Positions 8,261 through 15,304 of a stretch of DNA of 41,595 nucleotides are shown here, piece by piece; positions within the stretch are counted from its first letter, which is position 1, and each line of letters opens with the position of its first letter. The notes beneath the pieces were generated by a model. That model did not search any database. It was not told the DNA's origin and worked only from the letters and a program-made list of their open reading frames with translations. The position numbers and the translations under genes were made by a program. Origin of the DNA: Asanoa siamensis (GTDB taxonomy: Bacteria > Actinomycetota > Actinomycetes > Mycobacteriales > Micromonosporaceae); assembly GCF_016862555.1 (NCBI RefSeq), contig NZ_BONE01000069.1, positions 1 to 41,595 on the forward strand. Direction: 5' to 3'.

Positions 8261-8896
8261 ATGACCCGCATGAGTGTCCGGTACGACGACGTGCTCGGCC
8301 CCTTGCGCACCGCCTACGACGCGCGCGCGGCCTGGCGGGACGGCCTGGCCAAGGAGCCGTGGAAGCTGGTCGAGCGGCAGGCGTTCCGAGAGCGGCTGGC
8401 GCCGGGCGCCCGGCTGCTGGAGATCGGCGCCGGCAGCGGCCAGGACAGCGCCTGGTTCCAGGCGGAAGGCCTGTCCGTCGTCGCCGTCGACCTGTCGGCG
8501 GCCATGGTCGCGCACTGCCGGGCCAAGGGCGTCGAGGCCCACGTCATGGACTTCCTGCACCTCGACTTCCCGGCCGGCTCCTTCGACGCGGTCTACGCGC
8601 TCAGCTGCCTGCTGCACGTGCCCAACCACGATCTGCCCGCCGTCCTCGCGGCGGTCCGCGCCGTGCTGCGCCCGGGCGGGTTGCTCTTCGTCGGCGTGTA
8701 CGGCGGCGACGAGAGCGCCGAAGGGCCGATCGACGGCGACGAGCACGTGCCGCCGCGGTTCTTCTCCTGGCGCACCGACGAGCAGTTGCTCGGCTTCGCC
8801 ACCGACGCCGGGTTCGAGGTCGTCGACTTCCACCCGGTGGCGCTCGACGACGGCCACCGGTTCCAGTCGCTGACGCTGCGCGCGCCGGGTCGCTAG
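8261..8896 (+). CDS. Class I SAM-dependent methyltransferase
   Basis: 211 residues from ATG 8261 (a second in-frame ATG at 8270 is an equally possible start). Motif I is LLEIGAGSGQDSAWF, the acidic end of strand 2 is VVAVDLS, motif II DFLHLDFPAGSFDAVYALSCLLHV, and motif III VLRPGGLLFVGVYGG: a complete Rossmann-fold methyltransferase of the Methyltransf_11/25 type. Toward the C-terminus PPRFFSWRTDEQLLGFATDAGFEV is typical of small-molecule methyltransferases. It is probably cytoplasmic, with substrate unknown. The gene follows the universal stress gene by 32 bp. The terminal TAG (8894-8896) shares a CTAG with the stop codon of the opposing oxidoreductase gene. Confidence 0.88.
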   Translation: MTRMSVRYDDVLGPLRTAYDARAAWRDGLAKEPWKLVERQAFRERLAPGARLLEIGAGSGQDSAWFQAEGLSVVAVDLSAAMVAHCRAKGVEAHVMDFLHLDFPAGSFDAVYALSCLLHVPNHDLPAVLAAVRAVLRPGGLLFVGVYGGDESAEGPIDGDEHVPPRFFSWRTDEQLLGFATDAGFEVVDFHPVALDDGHRFQSLTLRAPGR

Positions 8897-9894
8897 AAGC
8901 GGTCGGGGCGGCAACCCGCCAGCGCCGGGTCGGCGACGCCGTCGACCACCTCGCGCGCGACCAGGCGACCCATGGCCGGCGCGAGCGTGACCGCCGAGTG
9001 CATCACCGCCAGGTAGAGGCCGGGCACGTCCGCGACCGGGCCGACGATGGGCTCGCCGTCGGCCGGCATGGGGCGCGCGCCGAGTCGGCTGCCGAGCAAC
9101 TCGACACCCGCGGCGCCGCGGAAGGTGGCGCGCACGGCGGCGAGGGCCCGCTCCGGCGAGTCCGCGGCGGCGATCAGCCGGTCCGGGGCGACCTGGCGCA
9201 GGTCGAAGTCGTCGGTGTTGACCACGGTCCGGACCAGACCCGCCGGCGCCCGGAACCGGGCGAGCGGGCACGGTGACGGCTCGACCGCGACGCGTACGCC
9301 GACCGACGCGCCCAACGCGGCCGTGGCCACACCGGCCGCGAGCACCACGGTCGTACCCGGGAGGGGTCCTGCCGGCGTCTCGACCCCCGCGACCCGGCCC
9401 GCCGCGTCCCGACGGACCGCGCTGACCACGGTGTCCAGGTGGATCCGGGCGCCGTGGTCGCGCGCGCCCGCCACCAGCCGCGCGGTGACGCCGACCGGGT
9501 CGACGGCGCCGTCGCCGGCCGCCCAGACGGCCCACTCCGGTGGCTGCCGGACGTGGGGTTCGAGCGCCAGCACCCGGCCCGCGTCCACGATCTCCTGCCC
9601 GGGCCCGGCCGCCGGCGCGTCGCCCGCCGCACGCCAGGCCAGGGAGCCGGACCAGGTCACGGGCAGTCCCGGCAACTCGGCCTCGACGCGGCGGTACTCG
9701 TCCATCGCACTGACCCGGATCCCGGCCGCCGGACCGGTACGCACGCCGGAGGCGCCGATCCAGGCGAACGAGTCCGCGGTCACGCCGGCGCCCGGCTGCC
9801 CGGCGTCGACCAGCGTCACGGCGGCGCCGGCCCGCGCGACGTGGTAGGCCACCGACGCGCCGACGATGCCTGCCCCGACGACGATCACCGTCAC
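8893..9894 (-). CDS. FAD-dependent oxidoreductase (DAO/glycine oxidase-like)
   Basis: 333 residues starting VIVVGAGIVGASVAYHVA, the N-terminal GxGxxG dinucleotide fold, followed by an acidic residue at the end of strand 2 (TLVDAG) and GVTADSFAWI. The middle PVGVTARLVAGARDHGARI and VVLAAGVATAALG are standard in the DAO family, and the C-terminal SRLGARPMPADGEPIVGP with a late FAD contact region completes the fold. Such enzymes oxidise amines or amino acids, producing hydrogen peroxide or feeding electrons elsewhere. Substrate is unknown. The start is GTG 9894, with a second in-frame GTG at 9888. Gene order (40 bp after the acetyltransferase on the same strand) suggests a two-gene operon with GNAT upstream. 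Confidence 0.88.
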   Translation of the reverse strand: MTVIVVGAGIVGASVAYHVARAGAAVTLVDAGQPGAGVTADSFAWIGASGVRTGPAAGIRVSAMDEYRRVEAELPGLPVTWSGSLAWRAAGDAPAAGPGQEIVDAGRVLALEPHVRQPPEWAVWAAGDGAVDPVGVTARLVAGARDHGARIHLDTVVSAVRRDAAGRVAGVETPAGPLPGTTVVLAAGVATAALGASVGVRVAVEPSPCPLARFRAPAGLVRTVVNTDDFDLRQVAPDRLIAAADSPERALAAVRATFRGAAGVELLGSRLGARPMPADGEPIVGPVADVPGLYLAVMHSAVTLAPAMGRLVAREVVDGVADPALAGCRPDRF

Positions 9895-9934
9895 GCCGCC
9901 GAGCCTACGGCCCGCCGGGTCGACGCGCCGACCG

Positions 9935-10504
9935 TCAGTCGGTGGCCAGCCGGGCGTGCAGGTGCATGTCGTGCCACCCGTCGGCGTGCAGGGCCTCGGA
10001 CCGCTTGGTGCCTTCGAGCAGGAACCCCGCCCGCCGCGCGACCGCGCACGACGCCGGGTTCAGGGTCGAGTGCATGACCTCGATCCGGTGCAGCCCCAGC
10101 TTGCCGAAGGCCCACCCGGTCAGCGCGTCCAGCGCCCGCCCCGCGACACCGCCGCCGCGGGCGCCGGGCAGCACCCAGTAGGACACCTCGCCCAGCCCGT
10201 CGGCGAGATCGATCCTGCGCAGGCTGATCTGCCCGACCACCGCGCCGTCGCGGGCGATCGCGAACCCGGCGCCGCTCTCCCCGCTCCACCGCCCGGACCA
10301 CGACGCGATCCACGCGTCGGCCTCGAGCGGGGTCATCGAACGGCAGTGCCAGCGCTGCACGTCGGGGTCGGCGTAGCCGGCGAGCACCACCGCGCGGTCA
10401 TCCGGACGCCAGGGCCGCAACCGGACACCGTCGCCGTCGATCTCGGGCTGTCGGCTGGCGGCCATCGCACCGGGCGGCACGGCGGGACTGGCGAGAGAAG
10501 GCAC
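9935..10504 (-). CDS. GNAT family N-acetyltransferase (RimJ/RimL type)
   Basis: 189 residues. DGVRLRPWRPDDRAVVL opens the GNAT fold, FAIARDGAVVGQISLRRID is the beta-2/3 region, GEVSYWVLPGARGGGVAGRALDALTGWAF carries the pantetheine/CoA loop (Q/R-x-x-G-x-G/A form, here ARGGGVAG), and LHRIEVMHSTLNPASCAVARRAGFLLEGTKRSEAL is the RimJ/RimL hallmark including the N-x-x-S helix. It likely acetylates an N-terminus or small amine. The GTG at 10504 is preferred because AAGG lies 7 nt upstream; an internal ATG at 10465 lacks a ribosome site. It lies 40 bp before the FAD enzyme on the same strand. Confidence 0.88.
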   Translation of the reverse strand: MPSLASPAVPPGAMAASRQPEIDGDGVRLRPWRPDDRAVVLAGYADPDVQRWHCRSMTPLEADAWIASWSGRWSGESGAGFAIARDGAVVGQISLRRIDLADGLGEVSYWVLPGARGGGVAGRALDALTGWAFGKLGLHRIEVMHSTLNPASCAVARRAGFLLEGTKRSEALHADGWHDMHLHARLATD

Positions 10505-10633
10505 CCGGTGACCTTATCCGCAGGTCGGAGGACCCGCGGCGGCGCGATCGAAGTGGGGGGTATGAAGCCGGGCGACCGTGGGTATGGGCGCGATATACGG
10601 CACGACGAGCGGGTGTGTACGGAGGCGATGGCC

Positions 10634-10912
10634 GTGCTCAGTCAGGGCGACCGGCAGCGCTTGGCCGAGATCGAACGCTACCTGGCGGCCGAGGATCCGC
10701 GGTTCGCGAGACGGATGCGCGGGAAGAGCCGGCAGTGGACCCGGCTCGTGGTTCCGATCGTGATCATCGTCGCGCTGGTCGCGCTCACGCCGCTGTTCCT
10801 GATCACCTGGGACCGGCCCGGGGTGGCCGCGCTCGGGGTGTGCGCCGCGCTCGCCACGTTGACCTGGATGGTCGGCCGCACCGCCGGACCGCGCTGGCGA
10901 CGACGGTCCTGA
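10634..10912 (+). CDS. DUF3040 small two-helix membrane protein
   Basis: 92 residues. The start is chosen at GTG 10634: GGAGG at 10621-10625 is 8 nt upstream, and the product then begins (V)LSQGDRQRLAEIERYLAAEDPRFARRM, the typical DUF3040 N-terminus. An ATG at 10628 is too close to the ribosome site. After the amphipathic acidic-basic N-terminus come two membrane helices (about 37-56 and 62-80) and an Arg-rich C-terminus. DUF3040 proteins are abundant in actinobacteria and have no proven function. The gene ends 2 bp before the LigD start, so the two are very probably cotranscribed and translationally coupled. Confidence 0.85.
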   Translation: MLSQGDRQRLAEIERYLAAEDPRFARRMRGKSRQWTRLVVPIVIIVALVALTPLFLITWDRPGVAALGVCAALATLTWMVGRTAGPRWRRRS

Positions 10913-10914
10913 CC

Positions 10915-12498
10915 GTGCCGTCGACCCCGCGCGAGAAGCTGGCGCCGTACCGGCGCAAACGTGACTTCGCCCGGACGCCCGAGCCGTCCGGCGCCGCGAA
11001 ACGCGGGGGCCGGAACGAGCGGCGGTTCGTCGTGCAGCGCCACCGCGCCCGCAACCTGCACTACGACGTGCGGCTCGAGGTCGACGGGGTGCTGGTGAGC
11101 TGGGCGGTGCCCAAGGGACCGACGCTCACACCCGGCGTGCGCCGCGGTGCGTACCACGTCGAGGACCACCCCATGGAGTACATCGACTTCGAGGGGGTCA
11201 TCCCGGCCGGCGAGTACGGCGGTGGCGACGTGATCGTCTGGGACACCGGCACCTGGGAGCCGGCGGAGGGCGAGGATCCGGCCCGCGCGATCGAAGCCGG
11301 TGAGCTGCACGCCGACCTGCACGGCGAGAAGCTCAACGGCCGCTTCGTGTTCGTGCGTACGCGCGCCGACGACTGGATTCTGCTCCACAAGAAGGACGCG
11401 TACGCGAAGCCGAACTGGGATCCGGAGAAGCATCCCCGCTCCGTGCTGTCGGGGCGTACCAACGACGAGGTCAAGGCCGACCCCGACCGGTTGTGGCGGT
11501 CGGACCTGCCGGCCGACCGCGCCAGCCTGGCCCTCAAGCCCGACGCGCTCGAAGCCGACCCGGCCGAGGTGAAGGCGCTGGACAAGCTGAAGACCCAGGG
11601 CACCTGGCACGTCTTCGGCCGCGACCTGAAGGTGACCAACCTCGACAAGGTGCTCTTTCCCGGGAAAGGGCGCGGGCGGCCGGTCACGAAGCGCGACCTC
11701 CTGCGCTACACGGCCGAGATCGCGCCGACGATCCTGCCGTACCTGACCCGGCGGCCGCTCAACCTGCACCGCTATCCCGACGGCGCCGGCACGCGGGGCT
11801 TCTGGCAGAAGGAACTGCCCGCCCACGCGCCGGACTGGCTCGCCCGGTGGGACAACCCGGACGCGAATCCCGGCGAGTCGCGGACCTATCTGGTGGTCGA
11901 CGAGCCCGCCGCGTTGCTGTGGGCCGCCAACTTCGGCGGGCTGGAGTGGCACGCCTGGACGTCCCAGGTGGACAAGCCGGACAAGCCCACGTACGCGCTG
12001 ATCGACCTGGATCCGGGCACGAAGACGTCGTGGGCAGACCTGGTGGCGCTGGCCCGCCTGCACCGCGACGCGCTCGACCACCTCGGGCTGGTGTCCCGGG
12101 CCAAGCTCACCGGCAAGCGCGGCATCCAGATCTGGATCCCGATCGCCCGGGGCCCGTCGTACGCGAGCACCCGCGCCTGGGTCGAGAAGCTGTCCCGCTC
12201 GGTCGGCGACGTCGCGCCCGAGCTGGTGAGCTGGAAGTGGGAGAAGTCGGCGCGCGAGGGCCTGGCGAGGCTCGACTACACGCAGAACGCGATCGGGAAC
12301 ACGCTGGTCGCCCCGTACAGCCCGCGCCCCGCCGCCGGTGCCCCGGTGTCGGCGCCGATCCACTGGGACGAGCTGGACGACCCGAAGCTGCGGCCCGACA
12401 GGTTCACCGTCAGGACGATCCTCGAGCGGCTGGCCACCGAGGGCGACCCGTTCCACGACGTGCTGCTCAACCGGCAGAAGCTGCCGCGTCTGCGCTGA
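10915..12498 (+). CDS. ligD: LigD-like NHEJ protein: 3'-phosphoesterase plus polymerase domains, no ligase domain
   Basis: 527 residues from GTG 10915. The N-terminal phosphoesterase domain (about 35-190) has RRFVVQRHRARNLHYDVRLE with H43, H49, D51 and R53, and VEDHPMEY with H85 and Y89, matching the catalytic set of Pseudomonas LigD; EGVIPAGEYGGGDVIVWDTG follows. After a linker, the archaeo-eukaryotic primase-type polymerase domain begins at TNLDKVLFP; it has RPLNLHRYPDG, LIDLDPG (metal-binding D-x-D), LTGKRGIQIWIPI and LDYTQNAIGNTLVAPYSPR (third metal residue). The central ATP-dependent ligase domain of full LigD is absent, and the PE-POL order differs from the POL-PE-LIG order of Mycobacterium. 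The protein probably trims and fills broken DNA ends, relying on a separately encoded ligase and Ku, neither of which is in the window. Confidence 0.92.
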   Translation: MPSTPREKLAPYRRKRDFARTPEPSGAAKRGGRNERRFVVQRHRARNLHYDVRLEVDGVLVSWAVPKGPTLTPGVRRGAYHVEDHPMEYIDFEGVIPAGEYGGGDVIVWDTGTWEPAEGEDPARAIEAGELHADLHGEKLNGRFVFVRTRADDWILLHKKDAYAKPNWDPEKHPRSVLSGRTNDEVKADPDRLWRSDLPADRASLALKPDALEADPAEVKALDKLKTQGTWHVFGRDLKVTNLDKVLFPGKGRGRPVTKRDLLRYTAEIAPTILPYLTRRPLNLHRYPDGAGTRGFWQKELPAHAPDWLARWDNPDANPGESRTYLVVDEPAALLWAANFGGLEWHAWTSQVDKPDKPTYALIDLDPGTKTSWADLVALARLHRDALDHLGLVSRAKLTGKRGIQIWIPIARGPSYASTRAWVEKLSRSVGDVAPELVSWKWEKSAREGLARLDYTQNAIGNTLVAPYSPRPAAGAPVSAPIHWDELDDPKLRPDRFTVRTILERLATEGDPFHDVLLNRQKLPRLR

Positions 12499-12518
12499 TG
12501 TAGTTTTTCGCCGTGCTG

Positions 12519-12536
12519 ATCGCCGTAACCGGCGAT
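12519..12536. terminator. Inverted repeat after LigD gene
   Basis: ATCGCCG-TAAC-CGGCGAT is a perfect 7-bp-arm inverted repeat 20 bp past the LigD stop. It may end the LigD transcript. Because it stops just before the -35 box at 12539, it could instead be an operator for the peptidase promoter. Confidence 0.5.
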
Positions 12537-12538
12537 TA

Positions 12539-12567
12539 TTGACGAGTTCACGATCCATGGAGATACT
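12539..12567 (+). promoter_or_regulatory. Sigma70-type promoter of M15 peptidase gene
   Basis: TTGACG (12539-12544) and GATACT (12562-12567) are separated by exactly 17 bp, the optimum for the housekeeping sigma factor. The start of transcription would fall at about 12574, at the base of the 5' hairpin described next. Confidence 0.6.
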
Positions 12568-12572
12568 TCCAT

Positions 12573-12605
12573 CCGTCAATGTTTACCCCCGACTTTGACG
12601 GGAGG
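12573..12605 (+). promoter_or_regulatory. 5' UTR hairpin overlapping ribosome-binding site of M15 gene
   Basis: CCGTCAA (12573-12579) pairs perfectly with TTGACGG (12595-12601) around a 15-nt loop. The right arm runs into the ribosome site GGGAGG (12600-12605), which is 7 nt before ATG 12613, so the fold could limit translation initiation. Confidence 0.45.
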
Positions 12606-12612
12606 CGCTGTG

Positions 12613-13386
12613 ATGCGCCGTGTCCTCACCAGGGTTCTCGCCGCACTGTCGTTGCTGGTCGCGTCGACGACCGTCGGCCTGGTCACCACCGCCGGGGCCG
12701 CACAGGCCGACGGCTGCTACACCTGGGGCCGCACGCTGTCCCAGGGCATGTCCGGCGAAGACGTTCGCCAGCTCCAGATCCGGGTCGCCGGCTACCCCGG
12801 CACCGGTGCCGTGCTCGGGATCGACGGTGCCTTCGGCCCCGCGACCCGCTCCGCGGTCATCCGGTTCCAGTCGGCGTACGGCCTCGCCGCCGACGGCATC
12901 GCCGGCCCCAACACCTTCAACCGGCTGTACGCGCTGCAGGACGACGACTGCACACCGGTCAACTTCTCGTACGCGGAGCTGAACAACTGCAACAGCACGT
13001 GGGCCGGCGGCAACGTCTCGGCGGCCACGGCCCGCGCCAACGCGCTGGTCACGATGTGGAAACTGCAGGCGATGCGGCACGCGCTGGGCGACCAGCAGAT
13101 CCGCGTCACGAGCGGCTTCCGCAGCCAGGCCTGCAACTCGGCGGTCGGCGGCGCGAGCAGCAGCCGGCACCTCTACGGCGACGCGGCCGACCTGGGTGCT
13201 GGTCCGCACACGCTGTGCCGCCTCGCGCAGGCGGCCCGCAACCACGGCTTCGCCGGCATCCTCGGCCCGGGCTACCCGGACCACAACGACCACACGCACG
13301 TCGACGGCCGCCCGAGCCGCTTCTGGTCGGCCCCGAACTGCGGCGTCGGCGGGCGCGGCATGAAGGACCCGCTGGACGACAACTGA
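12613..13386 (+). CDS. Secreted peptidoglycan-binding M15-type D-Ala-D-Ala carboxypeptidase
   Basis: 257 residues. A signal peptide (about 1-32: basic start, LAALSLLVAS core, cleavage near AQA-DG) directs export. Residues 42-107 are a PG_binding_1 repeat (MSGEDVRQLQIRV, GIDGAFGPATRSAVIRFQ, LAADGIAGPNT). Residues 115-240 are a peptidase M15 domain with RVTSGFRS, SRHLYGDAADL (H186 and D193, seven residues apart) and HNDHTHVDG (H227/H229), the zinc set of D,D-carboxypeptidases. It should act outside the membrane, trimming wall peptides. ATG 12613 is chosen over upstream TTG and GTG because GGGAGG is 7 nt away. It has its own promoter (12539-12567), 5' hairpin and a strong terminator, so it is monocistronic. 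Cysteines near both domains could form disulfides. Confidence 0.92.
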   Translation: MRRVLTRVLAALSLLVASTTVGLVTTAGAAQADGCYTWGRTLSQGMSGEDVRQLQIRVAGYPGTGAVLGIDGAFGPATRSAVIRFQSAYGLAADGIAGPNTFNRLYALQDDDCTPVNFSYAELNNCNSTWAGGNVSAATARANALVTMWKLQAMRHALGDQQIRVTSGFRSQACNSAVGGASSSRHLYGDAADLGAGPHTLCRLAQAARNHGFAGILGPGYPDHNDHTHVDGRPSRFWSAPNCGVGGRGMKDPLDDN

Positions 13387-13401
13387 CCCCCTTCCGCATC
13401 C

Positions 13402-13433
13402 GGGGGTGTCGCGGCGACGCGGCACCCCCTTTT
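13402..13433 (+). terminator. Rho-independent terminator of M15 peptidase gene
   Basis: A 12-bp stem (13402-13413 with 13418-13429, one G-U pair) closed by a GCGA tetraloop and followed by TTTT (13430-13433), 15 bp after the stop codon. It is the only classic terminator with a T-tract recognised in the window. Confidence 0.85.
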
Positions 13434-13516
13434 CGGTGCCCAGAAGAACGGGGCGACCATCTCCGCCTTGCCGCGCGGGGTGGCGGCCGTGCCCGACCGT
13501 GCGGCACAGTCGGCGC

Positions 13517-14272
13517 GTGGCAGCCGACGCGTACCCGGATCCCGCCGACCTCTTCCCCGACGTGGCCGCGGCCGGCGGCCTGGCCGACGTACTGCGGGCC
13601 GCCGCCCGCGCGCGCGGCCTCGACCTCGACGTCGTCGGCGACGAGATCGCCCACGCCGAGGTGCCGACCGAGGCCGGTGGCCGCGCTCCCCTGCGGGTGT
13701 CCGCGTACACCTGGGAGCGGACCTGGTCCATGAGCGGCAGCGGCCGTGGCGGCGGCACGAAGAGCCGGCTCCTGCTCACGGGAGCGACCGGCGACCTCGG
13801 TTCGATCGCGGTCGTCGCGCACGCGTGGCAGCGGGGTCGATCCCTGGCCGAGATCGCCTCGCTGGCGCCGTTCGTCGCGCTCACCGGCCATCTGGAGGTG
13901 CCGGACGGGAGCGTGGCGCAGGCGATCGCGTCGCAGTGGGCGTACCTGCGCGCGGGCGCGGAACGGTCCGACTGGCCCGAGTACCGGGAGCTGATCGAGA
14001 CCGCGTTCGCCCGACCGGAGCTGCGCGCCCTCTACGCGTTCACCAGTCACTGGACCCTGCGGCTGCAGGCCGACGACACGCTGGAGCAGTTCGACCTGGT
14101 CTGCCTCGACGCGCCGCACGACGGTGGGCCGTTCACGGTGCGCACCCGGTGGAGCGGCGCGCTCGTCGGCGAGACCGCCACCGCCGCGGAGGCGGTCGCG
14201 GTCGCCGTCGCCCACCTGCCCGCCGCGCAACTGGTCAGGTTTCGAGAAGCCGCCGCCGGCGACGGTTCATAG
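13517..14272 (+). CDS. DUF6193 family protein
   Basis: 251 residues from GTG 13517; the upstream extension of the frame is Arg/Pro-rich and not protein-like. The N-terminal PDPADLFPDVAAAGGLADVLRAAA leads to a beta-rich middle and the segment GDLGSIAVVAHAWQRGRSLAEIASLAPFV. The strongest family signal is ELIETAFARPELRALYAFTSHWTLRLQ followed by FTVRTRWSGALVGETATAAEAVAVAV, a pattern I associate with DUF6193, whose members often appear near actinobacterial natural-product clusters and have no known activity. No biosynthetic cluster is visible here. No signal peptide or membrane helix is seen, so it is probably cytoplasmic. It ends 47 bp before the DUF1801 gene; cotranscription is possible. Confidence 0.65.
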   Translation: MAADAYPDPADLFPDVAAAGGLADVLRAAARARGLDLDVVGDEIAHAEVPTEAGGRAPLRVSAYTWERTWSMSGSGRGGGTKSRLLLTGATGDLGSIAVVAHAWQRGRSLAEIASLAPFVALTGHLEVPDGSVAQAIASQWAYLRAGAERSDWPEYRELIETAFARPELRALYAFTSHWTLRLQADDTLEQFDLVCLDAPHDGGPFTVRTRWSGALVGETATAAEAVAVAVAHLPAAQLVRFREAAAGDGS

Positions 14273-14319
14273 GCTGAGAATCAAGCCCATCACGAACGGT
14301 TTGCGGAGGATTCACAGCC

Positions 14320-14745
14320 ATGCCCACGAAGAAGACCACCGGCGCCAAGCAGAACAACTTCACCGCCGAGGAGCGCGCGGCGATGAAGGAGCGGGCGAAG
14401 GAGGCCAAGTCCGCCGGCGGCGAGGCCGAGCTGCTCGCCAAGGTCGCCGAGATGGACGACGCGGACCGCGTCCTCGCCGAGCGGATCCACGAGATCGTCA
14501 CGAAGAACGCGCCGGAGCTGACGCCGCGGACCTACTACGGCATGCCGGCGTACGCCAAGGACGGCAAGGTGCTCGTCTTCTTCCAGTCGGCGGGCAAGTT
14601 CAAGTCGCGGTACGCGACGCTGGGCTTCAACGACGGCGCGAACCTGGACGAGGGCAACATGTGGGCGACGTCGTACGGGCTCACGAAGCTGACGGCCGCC
14701 GACGAGAAGCGGATCGCCGCCCTCGTCAAGCAGGCCGTCAGCTAG
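14320..14745 (+). CDS. DUF1801-type (YdhG-like) protein
   Basis: 141 residues from ATG 14320 with GGAGGA 9 nt upstream. The N-terminal third is a highly charged Lys/Ala/Glu helix (TAEERAAMKERAKEAKSAGGEAELLAKVAEM), followed by DADRVLAERIHEIVTKNAPELTPRTYYGMPAYAKDGKVLVFFQSAGKFKSRYATLGF, the DUF1801 core, in which TYYGMPAY and the aromatic strand are conserved. The Bacillus relative has been discussed as a frataxin-like iron chaperone; that role is not established for this subfamily. The Lys-rich start could bind nucleic acid. The gene ends 4 bp before the end of the opposing SRPBCC remnant. Confidence 0.8.
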   Translation: MPTKKTTGAKQNNFTAEERAAMKERAKEAKSAGGEAELLAKVAEMDDADRVLAERIHEIVTKNAPELTPRTYYGMPAYAKDGKVLVFFQSAGKFKSRYATLGFNDGANLDEGNMWATSYGLTKLTAADEKRIAALVKQAVS

Positions 14746-14749
14746 GTGG

Positions 14750-14955
14750 TCAGTGCCAGTCGCTGATGCGCAGGTCGTCGGGGGCCGGCCGGCCACGGCC
14801 GGTCTCGACGAGCTCCTTGAGGCTCAGCAGGAACGCGGCCCACTTCGTGCCGTTTCGGTGGTCCATCAGTCGGCGATGCCCTCCGGCGTCGCCACGGCCT
14901 GGTAGACGTCGTCCAACGGTGCCACGACACCGATGCGGTGCAGGATGTCGACCAT
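14750..14955 (-). pseudogene. SRPBCC (AHSA1) family gene with central deletion
   Basis: ATG 14955, with an excellent AAAGGAG about 8 nt upstream, opens MVDILHRIGVVAPLDDVYQAVATPEGIAD and stops at TGA 14868-14866 after 29 codons. In another frame the sequence resumes as MDHRNGTKWAAFLLSLKELV and continues to ...PAPDDLRISDWH, stopping at 14750. These are the expected first 30 and last 35-40 residues of an AHSA1-type SRPBCC protein of about 145 residues; roughly 80 central residues, including most of the ligand cavity, are missing, and the join is out of frame. The remnant is the third gene of the SRPBCC-ArsR operon. The preserved ribosome site and uneroded ends suggest a recent deletion. Confidence 0.8.
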
Positions 14956-14974
14956 CGCTCTTCTCCTTTCCGAT

Positions 14975-15304
14975 TCACGTCAGTCGGTCGCGCAGCGCGG
15001 CCAGCGGCCCGTCCCAGTCGCGGGCCAGTGCCGCGAGGAACTGCTGTGCGATCGTCATGGGTGCGGAGTCCAGCCGGTAGCGGACCCGGCGCCGCTCCCC
15101 CGGCTCGGCGACCACCAGGCCCGCCTCGGCCAGCAGGGCGAGGTGCTTGGCGATCGCCTGGCGGGTGATCGGCAGCCGGGCGGCCAGGTCGGTCGCGGTG
15201 GCGGGGCCGCCGGCCGCGAGCGCGGCCAGGATGCCGCGCCGGCTCGGGTCCGCGAGGGCGGCGAAGACCTCCTGGGCCACCGCCTCCGCGTCAGGCCTGT
15301 CCAT
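14975..15304 (-). CDS. ArsR-family winged-helix repressor
   Basis: 109 residues. AVAQEVFAALADPSRRGILAAL is the standard ArsR first helix pair, TATDLAARLPITRQAIAKHLALLAEAGLV the helix-turn-helix, and VAEPGERRRVRYRL the wing. No metal-binding cysteine or histidine cluster is present, placing it in the metal-independent group that pairs with SRPBCC proteins. The C-terminal MTIAQQFLAALARDWDGPLAALRDRL is typical of that group. Its start overlaps the end of the SRPBCC gene by 14 bp, indicating coupling, and the remnant gene follows 19 bp later. It probably represses its own operon through the two inverted repeats at 15744-15788. Confidence 0.92.
   Translation of the reverse strand: MDRPDAEAVAQEVFAALADPSRRGILAALAAGGPATATDLAARLPITRQAIAKHLALLAEAGLVVAEPGERRRVRYRLDSAPMTIAQQFLAALARDWDGPLAALRDRLT

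Noticed and set aside
10678-12579. 633-codon frame on the minus strand opposite LigD
   Set aside because: No domains, Arg/Val/Gly-rich composition; LigD on the other strand has full motifs.
13409-13516. In-frame N-terminal extension of the DUF6193 gene
   Set aside because: Arg/Pro-rich sequence overlapping the upstream terminator; GTG 13517 fits the family start better.
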